DNA of 64,000 bases from Larix kaempferi (Eukaryota > Streptophyta > Pinopsida > Pinales > Pinaceae). The translations under genes and the position numbers were made by a program. The notes below the pieces were generated by a model. That model searched no databases. It had not been told where the DNA came from and saw nothing but the letters and a program-made list of their open reading frames with translations. The stretch is taken from assembly GCA_027924585.1 (NCBI GenBank), contig BSBM01000608.1:6326501-6390500 (forward strand), read 5' to 3'. This document shows positions 11,466 to 24,086 of this stretch, one piece after another; position 1 is the first letter of the stretch; each line of letters starts with the position of its first letter.

Positions 11466-14276
11466 TGTTAATATTTGGTTGAGATTTGATATTTAATTCT
11501 TTTAGATGTCAAAACTTGAAACAATGAGACAATTCAAACACATGAAATTCATACATCCATAACACAAGATATACCCTAGGGAAAATTCTCAAAACTATGA
11601 GAACAAAAAACCCTAGAAATTATTCTCAGTATAATATAATGGATAGCAGAGAATGCTTTATTTTACAACATAGCAGATTGATTTCGGAAGATCCCCAAAC
11701 ACTCTTGGTGAAGATACAAAATCAATAGAGAAGAGAGATCAATTAGAGAAATACCTTTCCTTCAATAATAATATCCTGCACACAAAAAGAAGCGTTGTGC
11801 CTTCAAAGGAGAAGAGAATTCGCTTCACATTGGATTCATCAATCCCGTATAACATATTTATACATTCTCCTCTTCTATTTTTATCTTCTAACTTTAGGAT
11901 TAAGTCACCCTCAAACTGGATGTATCAATCTTGCATGCATAGGTGCATCCCACTTCTCATGTAGTGCTTTATTTCACTGACCTGTCACTTAGGATGAACT
12001 TGCCTCTTAACTGAAATATTTCCAACTTAATTAGGTGGATAACTTAAGTGGTGTCACTTAGTTAACGCTCTTTAACTTATTCTCCTTGATTGATTGAAGT
12101 GTCATCTTTTAGCTTAACTAAAGTGAAAACACCTTAGTTAACTAGTCCTTCTTATTTAACACTTAGTTAAATGAAATCATGTTGATTGATTTACTTGAAG
12201 TGACCACTATGAGTTCTTTATTTAACTGAGGCATATCTTTAACTAAAGCATTGATCGAGGCATACATTGATACTTAATTGAAGCTTTATAATTGAAGCTT
12301 TAACAATTCGAGTTCTCTTTAAACAGCTAAAGTGTATGCATGGGAAATTTCGAATTCTCTTAATCTCTATGGTTTATATTTTATTTCTTTATCTCTTACA
12401 ACATGGCCAATATGTGCTAGCTTTAATTATCCATTGCATTACATTTTACTAAGAAGAAGAATTGGATGTTGTGATCATATTATATTATTCCGGATCAAAT
12501 GATCATATGCTAAAGTAATTCACTTTAGAGGTGCTCAATCTCTGAAGGAGACTTAATAGAAACTGGTGATCATGGTTAATAATACATCACACAACATTAA
12601 ATTATTTTAACAAGTAAAGCATGAGCTTTATACAGAAGGTCCACCTCTATATGGGAGGTCCATCCCATGGATACCTTTAAACAAAAATTTCACATGAGAA
12701 TCATGAATTGACACACACAAGTCCGAAGACTTGTCCAACAAGACTTTACAACATCATTATCTTGATCAATTACCTCTATACGAGAGGAATCCATCTTGGC
12801 TACACAAGATTGGTTTGTAATATCCCGATTTTGACCACATTGCATTAAAATGTAAATGATGTAATATTGTTATAAAATTGTGGTGAGGAGCTCAAGGCCA
12901 AGGCCCCGCCATCGATTTAGTGTTAAAAATTGATTCATATGGTTTGTGTGCTACCCAGGCATAATGAAAATTGTAAATACCATATAAATATGCATTTTAA
13001 TAAAATACCCACAACTAGCTATGCAATGCAATGCACCAAGAGTATGGGGGCATGATTTTTACAAGGAGTTGGGAGGGAAATATTCAAACCCTTGGAGCCA
13101 ATAAATTCAAGCCAAGTTTCAATGAGAGAACCCATAAACCCTAAACTACCCATGTTAACGTTTGTACCCAATAATTTATTTCTTCCAAGAGTTGGTTGAG
13201 ATAGTTAATGCATTGGGAATGGATAGGTATGGTTGTCCAAATTCGGGTATCTGCAAGCCACCATTTTAGAAATTCGTATTTGGCTTCTTGGGCAAGAAAA
13301 GAGCCATGAATTTGCTCACCAAGCCATTATTCATCAACCAGTTTGGATCTCTCACGAGTTGGAAGCTACCTGGGCATTTTCCCTCCATGTTTTTATGGTT
13401 TTTCCTTCATTTTTAGCTGGAAGAAGGGCGTTTTGTGATATAAACAGTGGGGAAGAAGAGGAAACCGATTTGGGGGTCCATGGGGTTTCATTGAGGTCAT
13501 TTTTGGCCATTTGGATGCTCAAAGATCCATGGAAAAAATTGTTTCTCTCCGTGTGGCCGATTTTCCCTTTCCCACAATTCTTTTTTGACTGGCCACGATT
13601 TGGGGAAAACCCTTGGACATATTGTTTTGCAAATCCAATAGTTAAAAACGTTTTCCCTATGCCCAACCTATGTGTTTTTTTGTGTGTGGGAGAGATTGTT
13701 GTGGTTGGATTTATGTGCATCCATGGTTTTGGATTGTGATTGAGTGCAAGCATCCAAGAATAGAAGAGGGTTTAGTTTTGGCTTGATAAACCCCAACTAT
13801 GGACTGTATTGGCATAGTGTGGTGTTCCTTTTGCTTGCATCGGTTGCAAGTTCCCTTTCCTTGTAGAAATCATGCCCAGCTCGAGAGTGTCAACTATGTT
13901 GAGAGATTAATGAGCACAGTTGGCCTATGGCTGGGTGGAATGTTGCAGTTGCTTAGCTAGTTTCTTGGGGAAACTTCACAATCAAGATAAGTATTCTCTA
14001 TGTGTATTAAACTCTCCAATGTTTTTAATTTGATGATTGTTATTGATATGATGAATGCATGTGAAATATGTGTGGATAGTTTAATTCTGATTTGCATGTT
14101 TATTTTGAATGGCATCTGCACACATGTGTTTTATTTATGAATCTGTTCATAATAAATGGGGCTGAGTTTCTGTAAAATCCTAGAATGCTAGTGTCATGTT
14201 CCCTTCCTTGTGTTGGATTGACGGGAGGGGACGTGACATGGTTTGGATAATGTCTCCTAATGTTGTATATTTAACA
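11466..14276 (-). repeat. 3' LTR of element E, interrupted by D2
   Basis: It pairs with 24087-25554. After removing D2 and its duplication about 1.38 kb remains, against 1468 bp on the right. Just inside it, at 14277-14289, is the polypurine tract (minus strand cgctgagagggag) that primes plus-strand DNA synthesis. Confidence 0.9.
12816..14238 (-). mobile_element. D2: solo-LTR-like element of family D, inside E's LTR
   Basis: Perfect 5-bp duplications tggtt flank it (12811-12815 and 14239-14243). The empty site reads acacaagattggtttggaga in E's right LTR at about 25510. Read on the minus strand it starts TGTCACGTCCCCTCCC and ends CGGGATATTACA, matching D1's start and end. It contains ctcaaggccaaggcccc, the reverse of the family-D landmark. 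Open frames at 13233-13753 on both strands are mirror by-products with no known domain. Confidence 0.85.
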
Positions 14277-15083
14277 CTCCCTCTCAGCGAGGGAGACATT
14301 CTCTGCCATACCAAGCTTGTCTCCGAAGTACCTAAACTTTGTCACAGACATAGGATTTGTTAAGACATCTGCAATATTCTCACCAGTAGAAATGTACCCA
14401 AGTTTCATTGTACCTTTATGTATCATGTCTAGGATGAAGTGATACTTCATTTCAATGTGCTTCGACTTGTCATGAAGCACTGGTTTTTTTGAAAGCTTAA
14501 TGAAACTGTGATTATCACACCTAATAACTATAGGCTCAATCTTTTCACCAAACAACCCTACAAGTAGCTTTATGTGCCACGTTGCTTCTCGACAGGAAAC
14601 ACTAGTAGTTATGTATTATGTTTCAGTATTGCTCTGGGATACAGAGCCCTGCTTCCTGTTTGACCAAGATATCATATTTGATCCTTGGCTATAACAATAG
14701 TCGGATGTACTCTTACGGTCCACAATGCTTCCTCCCCAGTATGAGTTTGTATAACCAAGTAACATGACTCATCCATTGGAGGCATATCTGATTCCATATG
14801 AAATTGTACCTAGAAGGTACCTAAGCACATGCTTAGCAGCTGTCCAGTGTCTGTGTCTCAAATCAGACATAAATTGACTCAGAATGCTCACAGAATAACA
14901 TATACCAAGCTTCAAATGTATCAAGTACATTATCGATCCTATAAGTTGTTTATATAAAGTGGGATCTACTAGATATAATACAGATCTTGACTCATGAAGT
15001 TTCCTCAAATTGGAAACCATTGGTGTAGTCATAAATTTTCAATCTATCATGCCAAGCTTGTGCAATATATCCATAGTGTGCTT
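14277..15083 (-). pseudogene. E: copia RT C-terminus and RNase H relic
   Basis: Minus-strand pieces show the copia RT tail (LIGSIMYLIHLKLGICYSVS at about 14890-14950, then a Tyr-Leu-Leu-Gly-Thr stretch). They continue into RNase H with the end motif around CDNHSFIKLSKKPVLHDKSK and GENIADVLTNP. Frames change between blocks and stops intervene, so no protein is made. Family function would be cDNA synthesis and removal of the RNA template. Confidence 0.85.
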
Positions 15084-16053
15084 TGTTACACCAAAATCTC
15101 GTCATCTTGAGTTATTTGTCCTCTATGTTCCCTAATTCCTAAAGCACTTGGGCTAAATAATTAAAAATAATTGTTGTTGTTGACCTTTTTAACCTTTTGT
15201 ATTCACCCTAACACACCCTGCTCATTGACAAGGTGTGTTAGACCTTAGGTGACATGCTCTGGACATTGGTAGAGCACGTCGGTGATGCTAGTTTCCCTTC
15301 AACAAGAGGCTTCACCCTTCAATGACGTGAGTTGCTAGTGTGCAAGGTGCGTCGTTGTTGGTTAAAATTGAAAAAGAGAAGCTTTGAGTGACTTCTCGAA
15401 CCTTTGATTGTGTGGAGGCTTATCCCTATATGTTAGGAAAGGTGGCACTCGAACCCCTTACCTAGTGGGATGATCCCTTAAGTTTCTCCTGCAAATCCTC
15501 AACCTCTCCTATCCTTTTAGACCTATAAATATAAACCCCCTCTCCACGGTTAAGGGAGGAAGGATAGAGTACCTACATGCTGGTGAAATTCTACCAGGAT
15601 ATCCCTTTCATCCATAGAAGGAAAAATATTTGATATTTGAGGCTAAGATCATTCAGAAGGTGTTACGATGTCAAATCTCGGTTGTAACCTCTCTCTTCAT
15701 ACTTTCTGTAATTACATTAATGCAAATTCTTTCCATAAACATCTTTTCATTATAGAGTTTAGGATTGGCCTCTTTGACTACTAATCTAGATTGATTTATG
15801 ATCATATGTTATCACTACTTGTTTGTTTCCACTTGTTTCATGTTGTTTTGCAGCTGAAGTTCTGAAGATCAAGGAGTTGAATCAAATGAGGAGAAAAGAA
15901 TTGCGTCCATAAGGTGAGTTATATCATGATTTACTTCGCAATTTGATCAATCTAGTAAATTTATATGTATTGTGTATTTGTTTTGTTCTAGATCCGAACC
16001 ATTCGGACTAGGGAGATCCGTTTGTGTCCGCACTTACAAATTGTTCGTAAACA
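15084..16053 (+). mobile_element. F: solo-LTR-like insertion inside E's RT
   Basis: About 970 bp interrupts E's RT frame. On the minus strand coding sequence stops right after the codons for SQGK and resumes with HTMDILHKLGM. Ends are TGTTACA...GTAAACA. The host triplet ctt is present on both sides although the uninterrupted frame needs it once, so a target duplication occurred; a full 5-bp match is not visible (tgctt against aactt). A TATA-like tataaata at 15524-15531 suggests plus orientation with promoter, R and U5. No internal protein is present. It resembles none of the other LTRs in the window. Confidence 0.6.
15208..15241. repeat. Perfect 10-bp hairpin within F
   Basis: ctaacacacc (15208-15217) and ggtgtgttag (15232-15241) are exact reverse complements with a 14-nt loop. 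The hairpin lies about 280 bp upstream of the TATA-like sequence of F. Confidence 0.8.
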
Positions 16054-16747
16054 ACTTCCCTTGAGATAGAAAATTTGCATCTTTTCTTTTCCAAATCTCA
16101 AGGCCAAGAAAGTAGTGCATTAGACCTAAGTCTTTCATCTTGAAATCTGAGGTGAGATCCCTCTTGCACCAAGCAACCATATATTCCTCTCCAGTTAGAA
16201 ATAAATCATCAACATACATAACCAATATCAACGGTTGGTTCTCCACTACTTTGAAGTACAAATTTGGATCAACTTCAGTCTTACTGAAACCTGGGTTTTG
16301 AAGGTAGCTATCAATTATGGAGTACCAAACCCTATGGGATTGCTTAAGCTCATATAGAGCTTTCTTTAGCTTGCGAACATACGACTCCTTCCCATGCACC
16401 ACAAATCCTTCAAGTTGTTGAATATAAACATCTTCCTCAACCTCACCATTGAGGAAGGTTGTCTTCACATCTATCTGGTGAAGTTTCCATCCTAAAATAG
16501 ATGAAAGTGGAAGCATTGCTTGGATTGTGTTGTACCTTTCCATAGGGGAAAATGTCTCATCATAATCTATGCCTTCTTTCTGAGAGAAACCTCTGGCAAC
16601 GAACATGGATTTATACTTCTCAACGCTACCATCCACAACATGCTTTATCTTGTAAATCCATCTGAAAGTCACAATGGACTTCCCATCAGGTTTGGGAACA
16701 GCCTCCCAAACATCATTATTCATTATACAATTGTACTCTTCTGTCAT
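16034..16747 (-). pseudogene. E: copia reverse transcriptase relic, 5' two thirds
   Basis: The frame is open for 237 codons, the last few belonging to insert F (true boundary 16054). It contains the copia RT landmarks in order: NDVWEAVPKPDG, FRWIYKIKHVVDGSVEKYKS, QIDVKTTFLNGEVEEDVYIQ, ALYELKQSHRVWY and the catalytic YVDDLFLTG. The active-site Asp pair is intact. The usual KALYGLKQAPRxWY motif is changed (ELKQSHRVW). The domain was cut by F and cannot be translated through. Confidence 0.9.
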
Positions 16748-17906
16748 TGCATCTTCCCAAACTTACTGCTTTGCAGATTCTTCATCTGAGGATGGTTTTG
16801 AATCACTGATGTGACTCATCAGTTCCACATACCTTGAATATCTATCAAGTTGCTTGCATTCTCTGGATGAACCTACTGGTGCTTCGTGTTTATCTACAAT
16901 TTGCAAGATGCCTCCGCACCAAGCAGATCTTCTTTTAGTGGAAGGTTCATCAAGTAACCTCTTAATCAGTTCTACTGGTTCTTCAAGAGCTAGTGAATGT
17001 GAGGCATCTTTTCGTTTCTCCCTCTCAAACTATGAAGGGGGATAATTAGACTGGAGATCCTCCATCTTTGAATCACAATGAATCTCTTTCGATATTTTGA
17101 AAGTAGCTTCCTCATGGAAGGTAACATCTTGGCTGACTTCAATGTATCTCTCACCAAGTACATTTATTCATTATGATTTGGATAACTCACTATAACCCAC
17201 AAAGGTGCCTTTCTTTCCATAAGGTTCCTTCTCTGTTCTCTTTTCTTTTAGTACATGAATGTATATTGGGCTCCCGAAGATCCTCAAGTGTGAGATGTTT
17301 GGATTCTCACTTGTAAACACTTATTCTCGTGTTTTTTCATCTAGAATGGCATGTGGGATTCTATTTTGGATGTACATAGATGTATGGGTGTATTATTCCC
17401 ATAATGAGGTAGACATATCTTGATCATGCATCATGGATTTTGTAGTCTCACATATGGTTATATTCTTCCTTTCAGAAACCCCATTTTGCTTAATATTGTA
17501 TGGTACTGTTAACTGTCTACATATTCCTACATCAATACATAACTCATTAAATGCATGTGAATCAAATTCACCTCCATTATCATAATTTAATTCATGTATG
17601 TGCTTTTCTTTCTGATTTTCAACTAGGGATTTAAACTCTTTAAATTTGCTAAGAGTTTCGCTTTTATCCTTCATGAAATAAATCCATGACTTCCTAGAAA
17701 AATCATCTATGAACAATACATAATATAAGAAGCCACTCAAGGAGGAGGGATGATATGGGAGCACATACATCAGAATGTATTAAATCTAAAATCCCTTTAG
17801 ATCTAGTAGTACTTCTAGAAAAAAAATTCTTAACATTATTCACAAGTGCACAACCCCGACATACACTATCATGGTCAAAATCAAATACGGGCATACATTT
17901 TACCAT
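16748..17906 (-). pseudogene. E: copia integrase relic with pre-integrase zinc region
   Basis: From the right, the zinc-binding tail (DSVCRGCALVNNVKNFF) leads to LIHSDVCAP with the first catalytic Asp. A frameshift follows, then the core (FIDDFSRKSWIYF, DNGGEFD with the second Asp, PYNIKQNGVSERKN with the Glu). The part left of 17393 is the integrase C-terminal linker to RT and is broken. The DDE residues can be read, but only across two frames. Confidence 0.85.
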
Positions 17907-18755
17907 CTTTTGAAGCCCTAGTAGAGATTTATAGTGTATTTTTCCAAGCCTTTAGTTCCATAGATCACATGGACTAATAGTGTAGTGAATCATAGTTTGA
18001 ATGTACTTATTGGGTACCTTGTAGAGTCCTCCCTCTCGAACTCCAATCATAGCAGCATATTTTAGGATTTTGTTCTTCGGCCATAAAAGTGCTTTGTTAT
18101 TCATGAAGATAAATCAGAAGCCTTTGTCTTCAATAACTGAAACTAAAAGTAGGTTCTTATTTAATTCCAGAACATATAGAATTTCCTCTACATGTAGAAT
18201 ATCATCGGTGCTCAGCTAGAATGAGGTGGATCCAACTCCTTGGATCGAATATGTTGAATTGTCCCCCAACTCTATCATGCATATGAACTCTTTCTTATTT
18301 AGATCAGTGATGGAAATCTTGTAACCAGTCATATGTTTGGATGCACCATTGTTAATCAACCATGTGTCTGCATTTGTGATGACAGATCCCGAAAGGGATG
18401 AGACATGGTAAAAATCCCTTATTGTCTCCTTTTCTTCTGATGCATTCTTTTGAGTAGTTTCATCTTCTATGGCGGTAGAAGCATGAAACTTTCCTTTTCG
18501 ATTTTCTTTGCACTCTCTTGATAAACTCCCTTTCTCATTGAAATTGAAACATCTATATTTTGACTTGTCAAAGCCTTTATTGAACTAATTATTATTTGGA
18601 TGAGAGAACTTCTTTTGGAAGAACGGTTTCTTTCCTTTCTTCATTCTTACTGTGAGGGAAAGGTTTTTTTCTTTGATACACATTGACTTGCTATGGATTC
18701 ACCCATCCTCTTGGAGGCAATCATGCCACAACCTTTTGAAGTTAGGTTGTACCTC
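17907..18755 (-). pseudogene. E: copia protease and gag zinc-knuckle relic
   Basis: On the minus strand near 18330-18380 the protease active-site region reads WLINNGASKHMTG where copia has WLIDSGAS, so the catalytic Asp is replaced by Asn. Near 18540-18560 the nucleocapsid knuckle reads CFNFNEKGSLSREC, missing the second Cys and the His of CX2CX4HX4C. Both changes would disable the protein independently of the frame breaks. Confidence 0.75.
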
Positions 18756-19080
18756 TTAGCCATTTACTGCAGCCAAGAATGTCTCCCATGAGGATGGGAT
18801 ACCATCAATAGCGGTTTGGAGAATATCATATTCATCCACCACTACTCCAATCCTAGCAAGTTGATCTCTTACCTGAGAGATCTTGGTGAAGAAGGAGACC
18901 ATTGTCTCATCCATCTCAATCTTTAAGTTTTGAATCTTATTCTTCAATTAAGTTGATGCGCCCTGCATTAGATGCAGGCTCCTCCGCCACAGTGCATATG
19001 TAGCCATCCAAGTCATGTTCCTCTAGGATGTTGAGGATCATATCCTTCCAGTGTTGAAGTTTGAGGTTCCCTCAATGTTG
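18756..19080 (-). pseudogene. E: copia gag N-terminal relic
   Basis: One open piece of 63 codons (18756-18947) matches the copia gag core (MDETMVSFFTKISQVRDQLA, then GIPSSWETFLAAV). Just upstream on the minus strand, in another frame, a stretch reads ILEEHDLDGYICTVAEEP, the usual gag start region. A frameshift separates them. Translation would have begun near 19080. Confidence 0.8.
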
Positions 19081-22000
19081 GTGAAAATATATGCTATCTA
19101 ATTCAACACTTAATTGTCAACCCGGGAAGGTAGCTTGTGAGATGCAAACACTATATGTGCAAGACTGAAAGCCTAAACTTCCCTAGCCTGACTTATCCTA
19201 AAGCTAGTAATTTACTTAAAAGTGGAAAGTGAAATCTAATTCAAAATGAAAAACTGAGTCACTTACAAAAGAATCTATCCTATTATTTATCAAATGATAA
19301 CACATACAACACCCCATTCAGACATTACGTACGACACTTCATTCAGACACTACATACAACATTGCATTCTTACACTAAGAATTAAATCACACTTTCCTAT
19401 CAAACATAAATCAAACTAATTATCAATTCAAGACTAATGCTATGCTATTCTAATTTTATGAACTAGAATTGAAATTGTCTCACGCCCCCTTCCATCAATC
19501 CGGTGCAAGGGAGGGAAACATGATTGACATACTAGGCTTATTTGACAATCTCCGCCACATACATTACTCATAAATTCATAACAATTAAAATCTTTTGTGT
19601 GCAGACTCATACTCAATATAAACACAGCGGAAATAAACATATTTGCAAACACACAAACAGTAATGCATCATCATATCCAACACAGGCATATGATGGCACA
19701 TTATGCAGAGAATTCAATCTCATACTCATGCTATGCACATACTGCATGTCAATTTCATTAAGACAATCATTTTGTTTCATTAACATGGGCGATTAACATT
19801 CAGAATTAACACACTGCAAAACACATAATGCATATAATGTAAATCACAGAGAACACTTATCTGGAATATGAAGCTGTCCAAACAACTGGCTATGTGAGAG
19901 CAATGTTCCACCCAACCATATATCTCTGTCCATTTTGTATTCTTTCAGCTGAGAGATCACCCCCGAGCTGGGTTGTGTATCCACTAAGGAGGAACTAAAC
20001 AGGCTCACTCACAGCCATGGTTTCTCTCAACAACTATGCTAAGACAACTCACAGTTGGGCTTATCAAGCATACAATAGACAAAGGAGGGAAATGATAATC
20101 CAGTGAGCTCATCCACAGAGCTATAGGCATCTCAGATGAATTCAATAGTCAAGGCATCCACATTACCTACCACACCCAACATAAGGAAGGTCCCCTTCTC
20201 TGCTGCACAGTCCCTCAGGTGTCCCTTCCCTCCAGTGCTCTTCAGGATGGGTATAGAAAGGTACAGCTGCTAATTCTTGAGACTCTAGCCTTCACTGGGT
20301 TTATCAAGCAAATCCATCTCTGCTCAGTCATTCACAATTGGATTTCTCACAATTCTGTTCATCAATTAACTCAATCCCGTCACTGGTTTTCTGGGCTATA
20401 AAAACTGGGTTCTCCAATGGATTTTGGGGTATCTAATACTCTCAAATTCACCCCAAGGTTCATATCTATGTATCCCCCATTGGATTTTACTGTCAAATAC
20501 CAAATCTAGGCATTTTTGGCTCTTCAAAACGTAGGTTCTTGCAAAGTTGCGATTTCTGGTTTTGCTCACTGCTGGGAATTCATTTTTGGATCAAAATTGA
20601 TGTTGATTTTTTCCACACTGGAATGGAAATGAGGAAGAAGCAACTCTCATGAGGTAGAGTGACTTGTGGTACAAGAAAACAAAGCCCATACTTTGCCATA
20701 CGAATTTATGGGATGCCCATGCTCCATTGAAGCCATGGACTGAAATCTTCAACTACTTCCTTACAACAACAATAAATGTCATCAAGGAAAGTCAAATGGG
20801 TTCTCACAATGACATTTGGCAGCATATGGTTCATCCCCACAGCCCCCTCACCACTCTCTAGTGGATACACATGGCCCCTTCTCATTCGTTGCTCCTATAG
20901 CCAGTTTTTTGTATTTAATTGCAATATTAAATATTTACATCAATTTACAATATTCCATGGCTTAATAGCACATGGGTAGCGAAATATCAAATGCTTGTCC
21001 ATTTAAAATAAAATACAAACATATACTATCGGGGCCTTGGCCTTGAGCTCCATGCTAGGGAAACATACATCGCATGTATACAATATTTACATAAAAGCCA
21101 ATAAATCACAAGGGTCAAAATTGGGGTATTACAAATTTTAATGAAAAGAAATCACTAATCTCGAAAGAAGTACTTGGTCTTGAAAGCGAACTAACTAATG
21201 GAAGCAAAACTAACTACCTAATCTATGAATTTGAAAAGAAATCTACTTATGCAAAATTAAAGATATATCTAAGAATCCAATTATAGCTAACTAGAAAGCA
21301 GGAAACTATGTTATTTCTGAGAGAACAAGCTAACTAATTACTCTACGAAATTCAATTAGACAGCTAACTAGGAATTCACGAAAGTAGGATAAAATTCTAT
21401 TTTAAATACCAAGCGTAAATAAATGCAATGCTTTAAAACAATAAACTAATCAAAAGCAAACTACATACTTAATCTACGCAATTTAACTCAACAACTAACT
21501 ATGAATTGACGAAAACAAGACAAATAACTATTCTAAAGACTAACTAAATAATTCGTAAGCAAATCTATTTAATGTCTATTTAACAAATTGAAATGCATCC
21601 TATGTTTAAAAAGTAAATAAATCCTATGATATGGACATGGAAAGCAAAGTACACTAATTAACAAAAGTAATTCTATTTCTACCTACAGCAAATGAAATGA
21701 AGTAGAGACTAAGCAATTCTATCTCCTATCCCTTACCTATCTCTGTCAACTAACGGAAGGACGGAAATGAGTGCAGGTTTACAGTGATAGAAAGCAAATG
21801 AAAATAGCAAAAGGGCAAAGCACAAATCTGGAAACTAACCTACAGTAAAAACACAATTCTTAAATCAAACCCTACATTAATCGAAATGAAGTAATGGAAG
21901 AGGCAAAACGCAATGCCACAATTGGGGCAATTTTTAAAATGTGTATGGATTCAAATGGAAAAGTAAAAACACTATAACGTTAAAGCACCTACCTATAGCA

Positions 22001-24074
22001 AGACGGAATATAATTACGATCTATGCACACAGCAAAAAGAGAAAATGTAAATGGGAAAACGTGAATGGCAAAAACGGAATGGAAAAATGCAGAGGTATGT
22101 TCAGGCACACTTTTCTCCACATCTGTTAAGAAATTTTGGAAATTGTCCTTGACTAGTGGTAAATGATCCCATTTGGGAAGTGGGTTTTAAACCATTTCTC
22201 CAGATTCCTTACGGTCTACTCACACTAGGCTCCCAAAATTTTCCTCCTGAACTGATGACGGAAATGTAATTGTAAATGCAACAAAACATAAACGTGAAAA
22301 GAAAGATGGATGGGCAGAGCATGAATATCATAAATGCAAAGGAAAGGGACGACCAGAAAGAGCTCTTTAACTCAGGAAAACTACCAACCTGAAATGAATT
22401 TAATTGAAAGCACACACATAACTAAACATTTACTAAACTGAGATTGATAATTTGAAATGCAGAATTGAAACCACTTAGTTGACAGTATACACAGAGACGT
22501 ACAAGATCGATCTTGCACACACATAATGCACACTTGTCACTGAGGGGTACTCTCAGGTGACAATGGATTCACATTCACAAACTAATCAGTCACCAAAGCA
22601 TAAAACCGAAATCGAACCAAGAGCAGCTCTTCCATATTATTAAATCTCAGAATTTGTACATTACAGTGCTCTCTTGAGCAAGGCTAAAAGCCTATATATA
22701 TAGGAGTTTATGCATCAGAGAACTGAAGAGATGCGTTCTCATCAATTGGGGAAAAAAATGAATTCCTACATTCAAGCAACTGAGTCTCAAGATTCCTGAA
22801 GATGAAAAACGACCTGGGTGGAATCTTGGAGGTGGAGAAGCATGAGAGGACCACCACGGACAAAATCTACGTTTCTGTTTTTTCCATGAATGCCTCTAAG
22901 TACCCAAACCAATGATTTCGGAGGTGCGAATGACAGTTTGAATGAAAGTCCGGATGAGAATTATGGTTCGTATGGGCATCCAGATGAGAATGACAGTTCG
23001 TATGGGTGTCTGAATGGGCGTCCGAATGTCCTGTAACTGAAATTAGTTCATAAATCCGATTTCTGGGATGAATTTCTATTGGGTTGTTTGTCAAATTGAT
23101 GGTTGGGAGATGAGTTGCTGATTGTGGTTGAGTTCTATTGGTTGGGTTCTATGTTCCCTTGCCTTGTCATCCTTCTTCACGTGATGTGCATTCTCCATTT
23201 TCTCGTGCGTTAATCCTCCATGATGCATGAATTGCTTCATAGCCTGTACATAAGAGAAAGTCCGTTAGTTTAAAACAAATATGAAATGACAATATGATTA
23301 TAAAACAAAACATGAAATGGCATTTATAAATGGTTTTATGTTTTATTAAGTGGAAATTCAACCTAAAGTATACTTTCATATCATGGCTTTTGTAAATACA
23401 TTTCCACTTTAACCATTTAGAATATTTTATTTCATGAATGTTTTCAATATTTTGTTTTATTTTAGATTTAAACAAATTATGTTTTAAAAAAAATTAGTAT
23501 GTCTTTAAATAATAATCTTTTTTAATATTTCATTAATTTTATTTGTTTAAATCTAACATATTGTCACAAGCTTATCATCAAGTCATTGTTTTAATTTTCA
23601 CATGTAGGATCGACAAGACTAGCAATAACCAATAGGCAAAGGTAAGTCAGTTAGTCAACTGAGTAATCCAAACCAATAAACCAATAATGCTTTCAAACCC
23701 TAGTGCAGAACTCAAGACCAGAAGGAGGGTTGAATGAAATATCAGATGAAGTATCGAACGTCTATCATTTGCACAATATTACTTTTAATACATTAAAAAT
23801 AATAGATTAGGCATTTCTTTCATTTACAAGATTTTAATTAATAAAACAAAGTAAAAGATAGCCTATTCGAAGTCTGATGTACTAAATGACAGTAAATGGA
23901 CCGGGAAAGTAATGGAAATGAAATCATTATAAAAGACAATTTATGGAGCCCAACACTCGACGGTCTTTCGGTTGTACAAAGATTGATTCCATAGTCTTCA
24001 AGTCTTGTGCTCAACTTCTCAGGATATACATAGGCTCTAGCTGGCATGCAAAACTAAACTCCTTCACGCCCTTA
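19081..24074 (-). other. E: unusually long leader between primer site and gag
   Basis: Excluding D3, about 3.3 kb separates gag from the primer site, far longer than a typical copia leader. It is AT-rich, with frequent ctaacta and gaaatgcaatg words, and I see no domain in it. Around 22200-22760 the minus strand has a promoter-like layout (palindromic cctatatatatagg at about 22692-22706, then a pyrimidine-rich stretch), which could be part of another decayed LTR. I could not define ends or a duplication. Small frames at 23167-23475 and 23838-24047 are not recognisable. Confidence 0.5.
19476..21133 (+). mobile_element. D3: solo-LTR-like element of family D, inside E's leader
   Basis: It starts TGTCTCACGCCCCC and ends TTGGGGTATTACA. 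It contains the family-D block (cccaaccata, cccccgagctggg, actaaggaggaact) at about 19910-20010 and gggccttggccttgagctcc near its end. This is the closest sequence to D4. Flanks gaaat and aattt do not match cleanly, so the duplication is decayed or the ends are off by one or two bases. Confidence 0.7.
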
Positions 24075-24086
24075 GATCTGATACCA
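24075..24086 (-). other. Primer binding site of element E
   Basis: The minus strand reads TGGTATCAGATC directly inside the 5' LTR. It differs by one base from the plant initiator-tRNA-Met site TGGTATCAGAGC. Confidence 0.85.

Noticed and set aside
13233-13753. 168-codon plus frame and 133-codon minus frame in D2
   Set aside because: They are mirror frames of the same low-stop sequence, the longer begins with TTG, and there is no homology to each other's family copies as protein.
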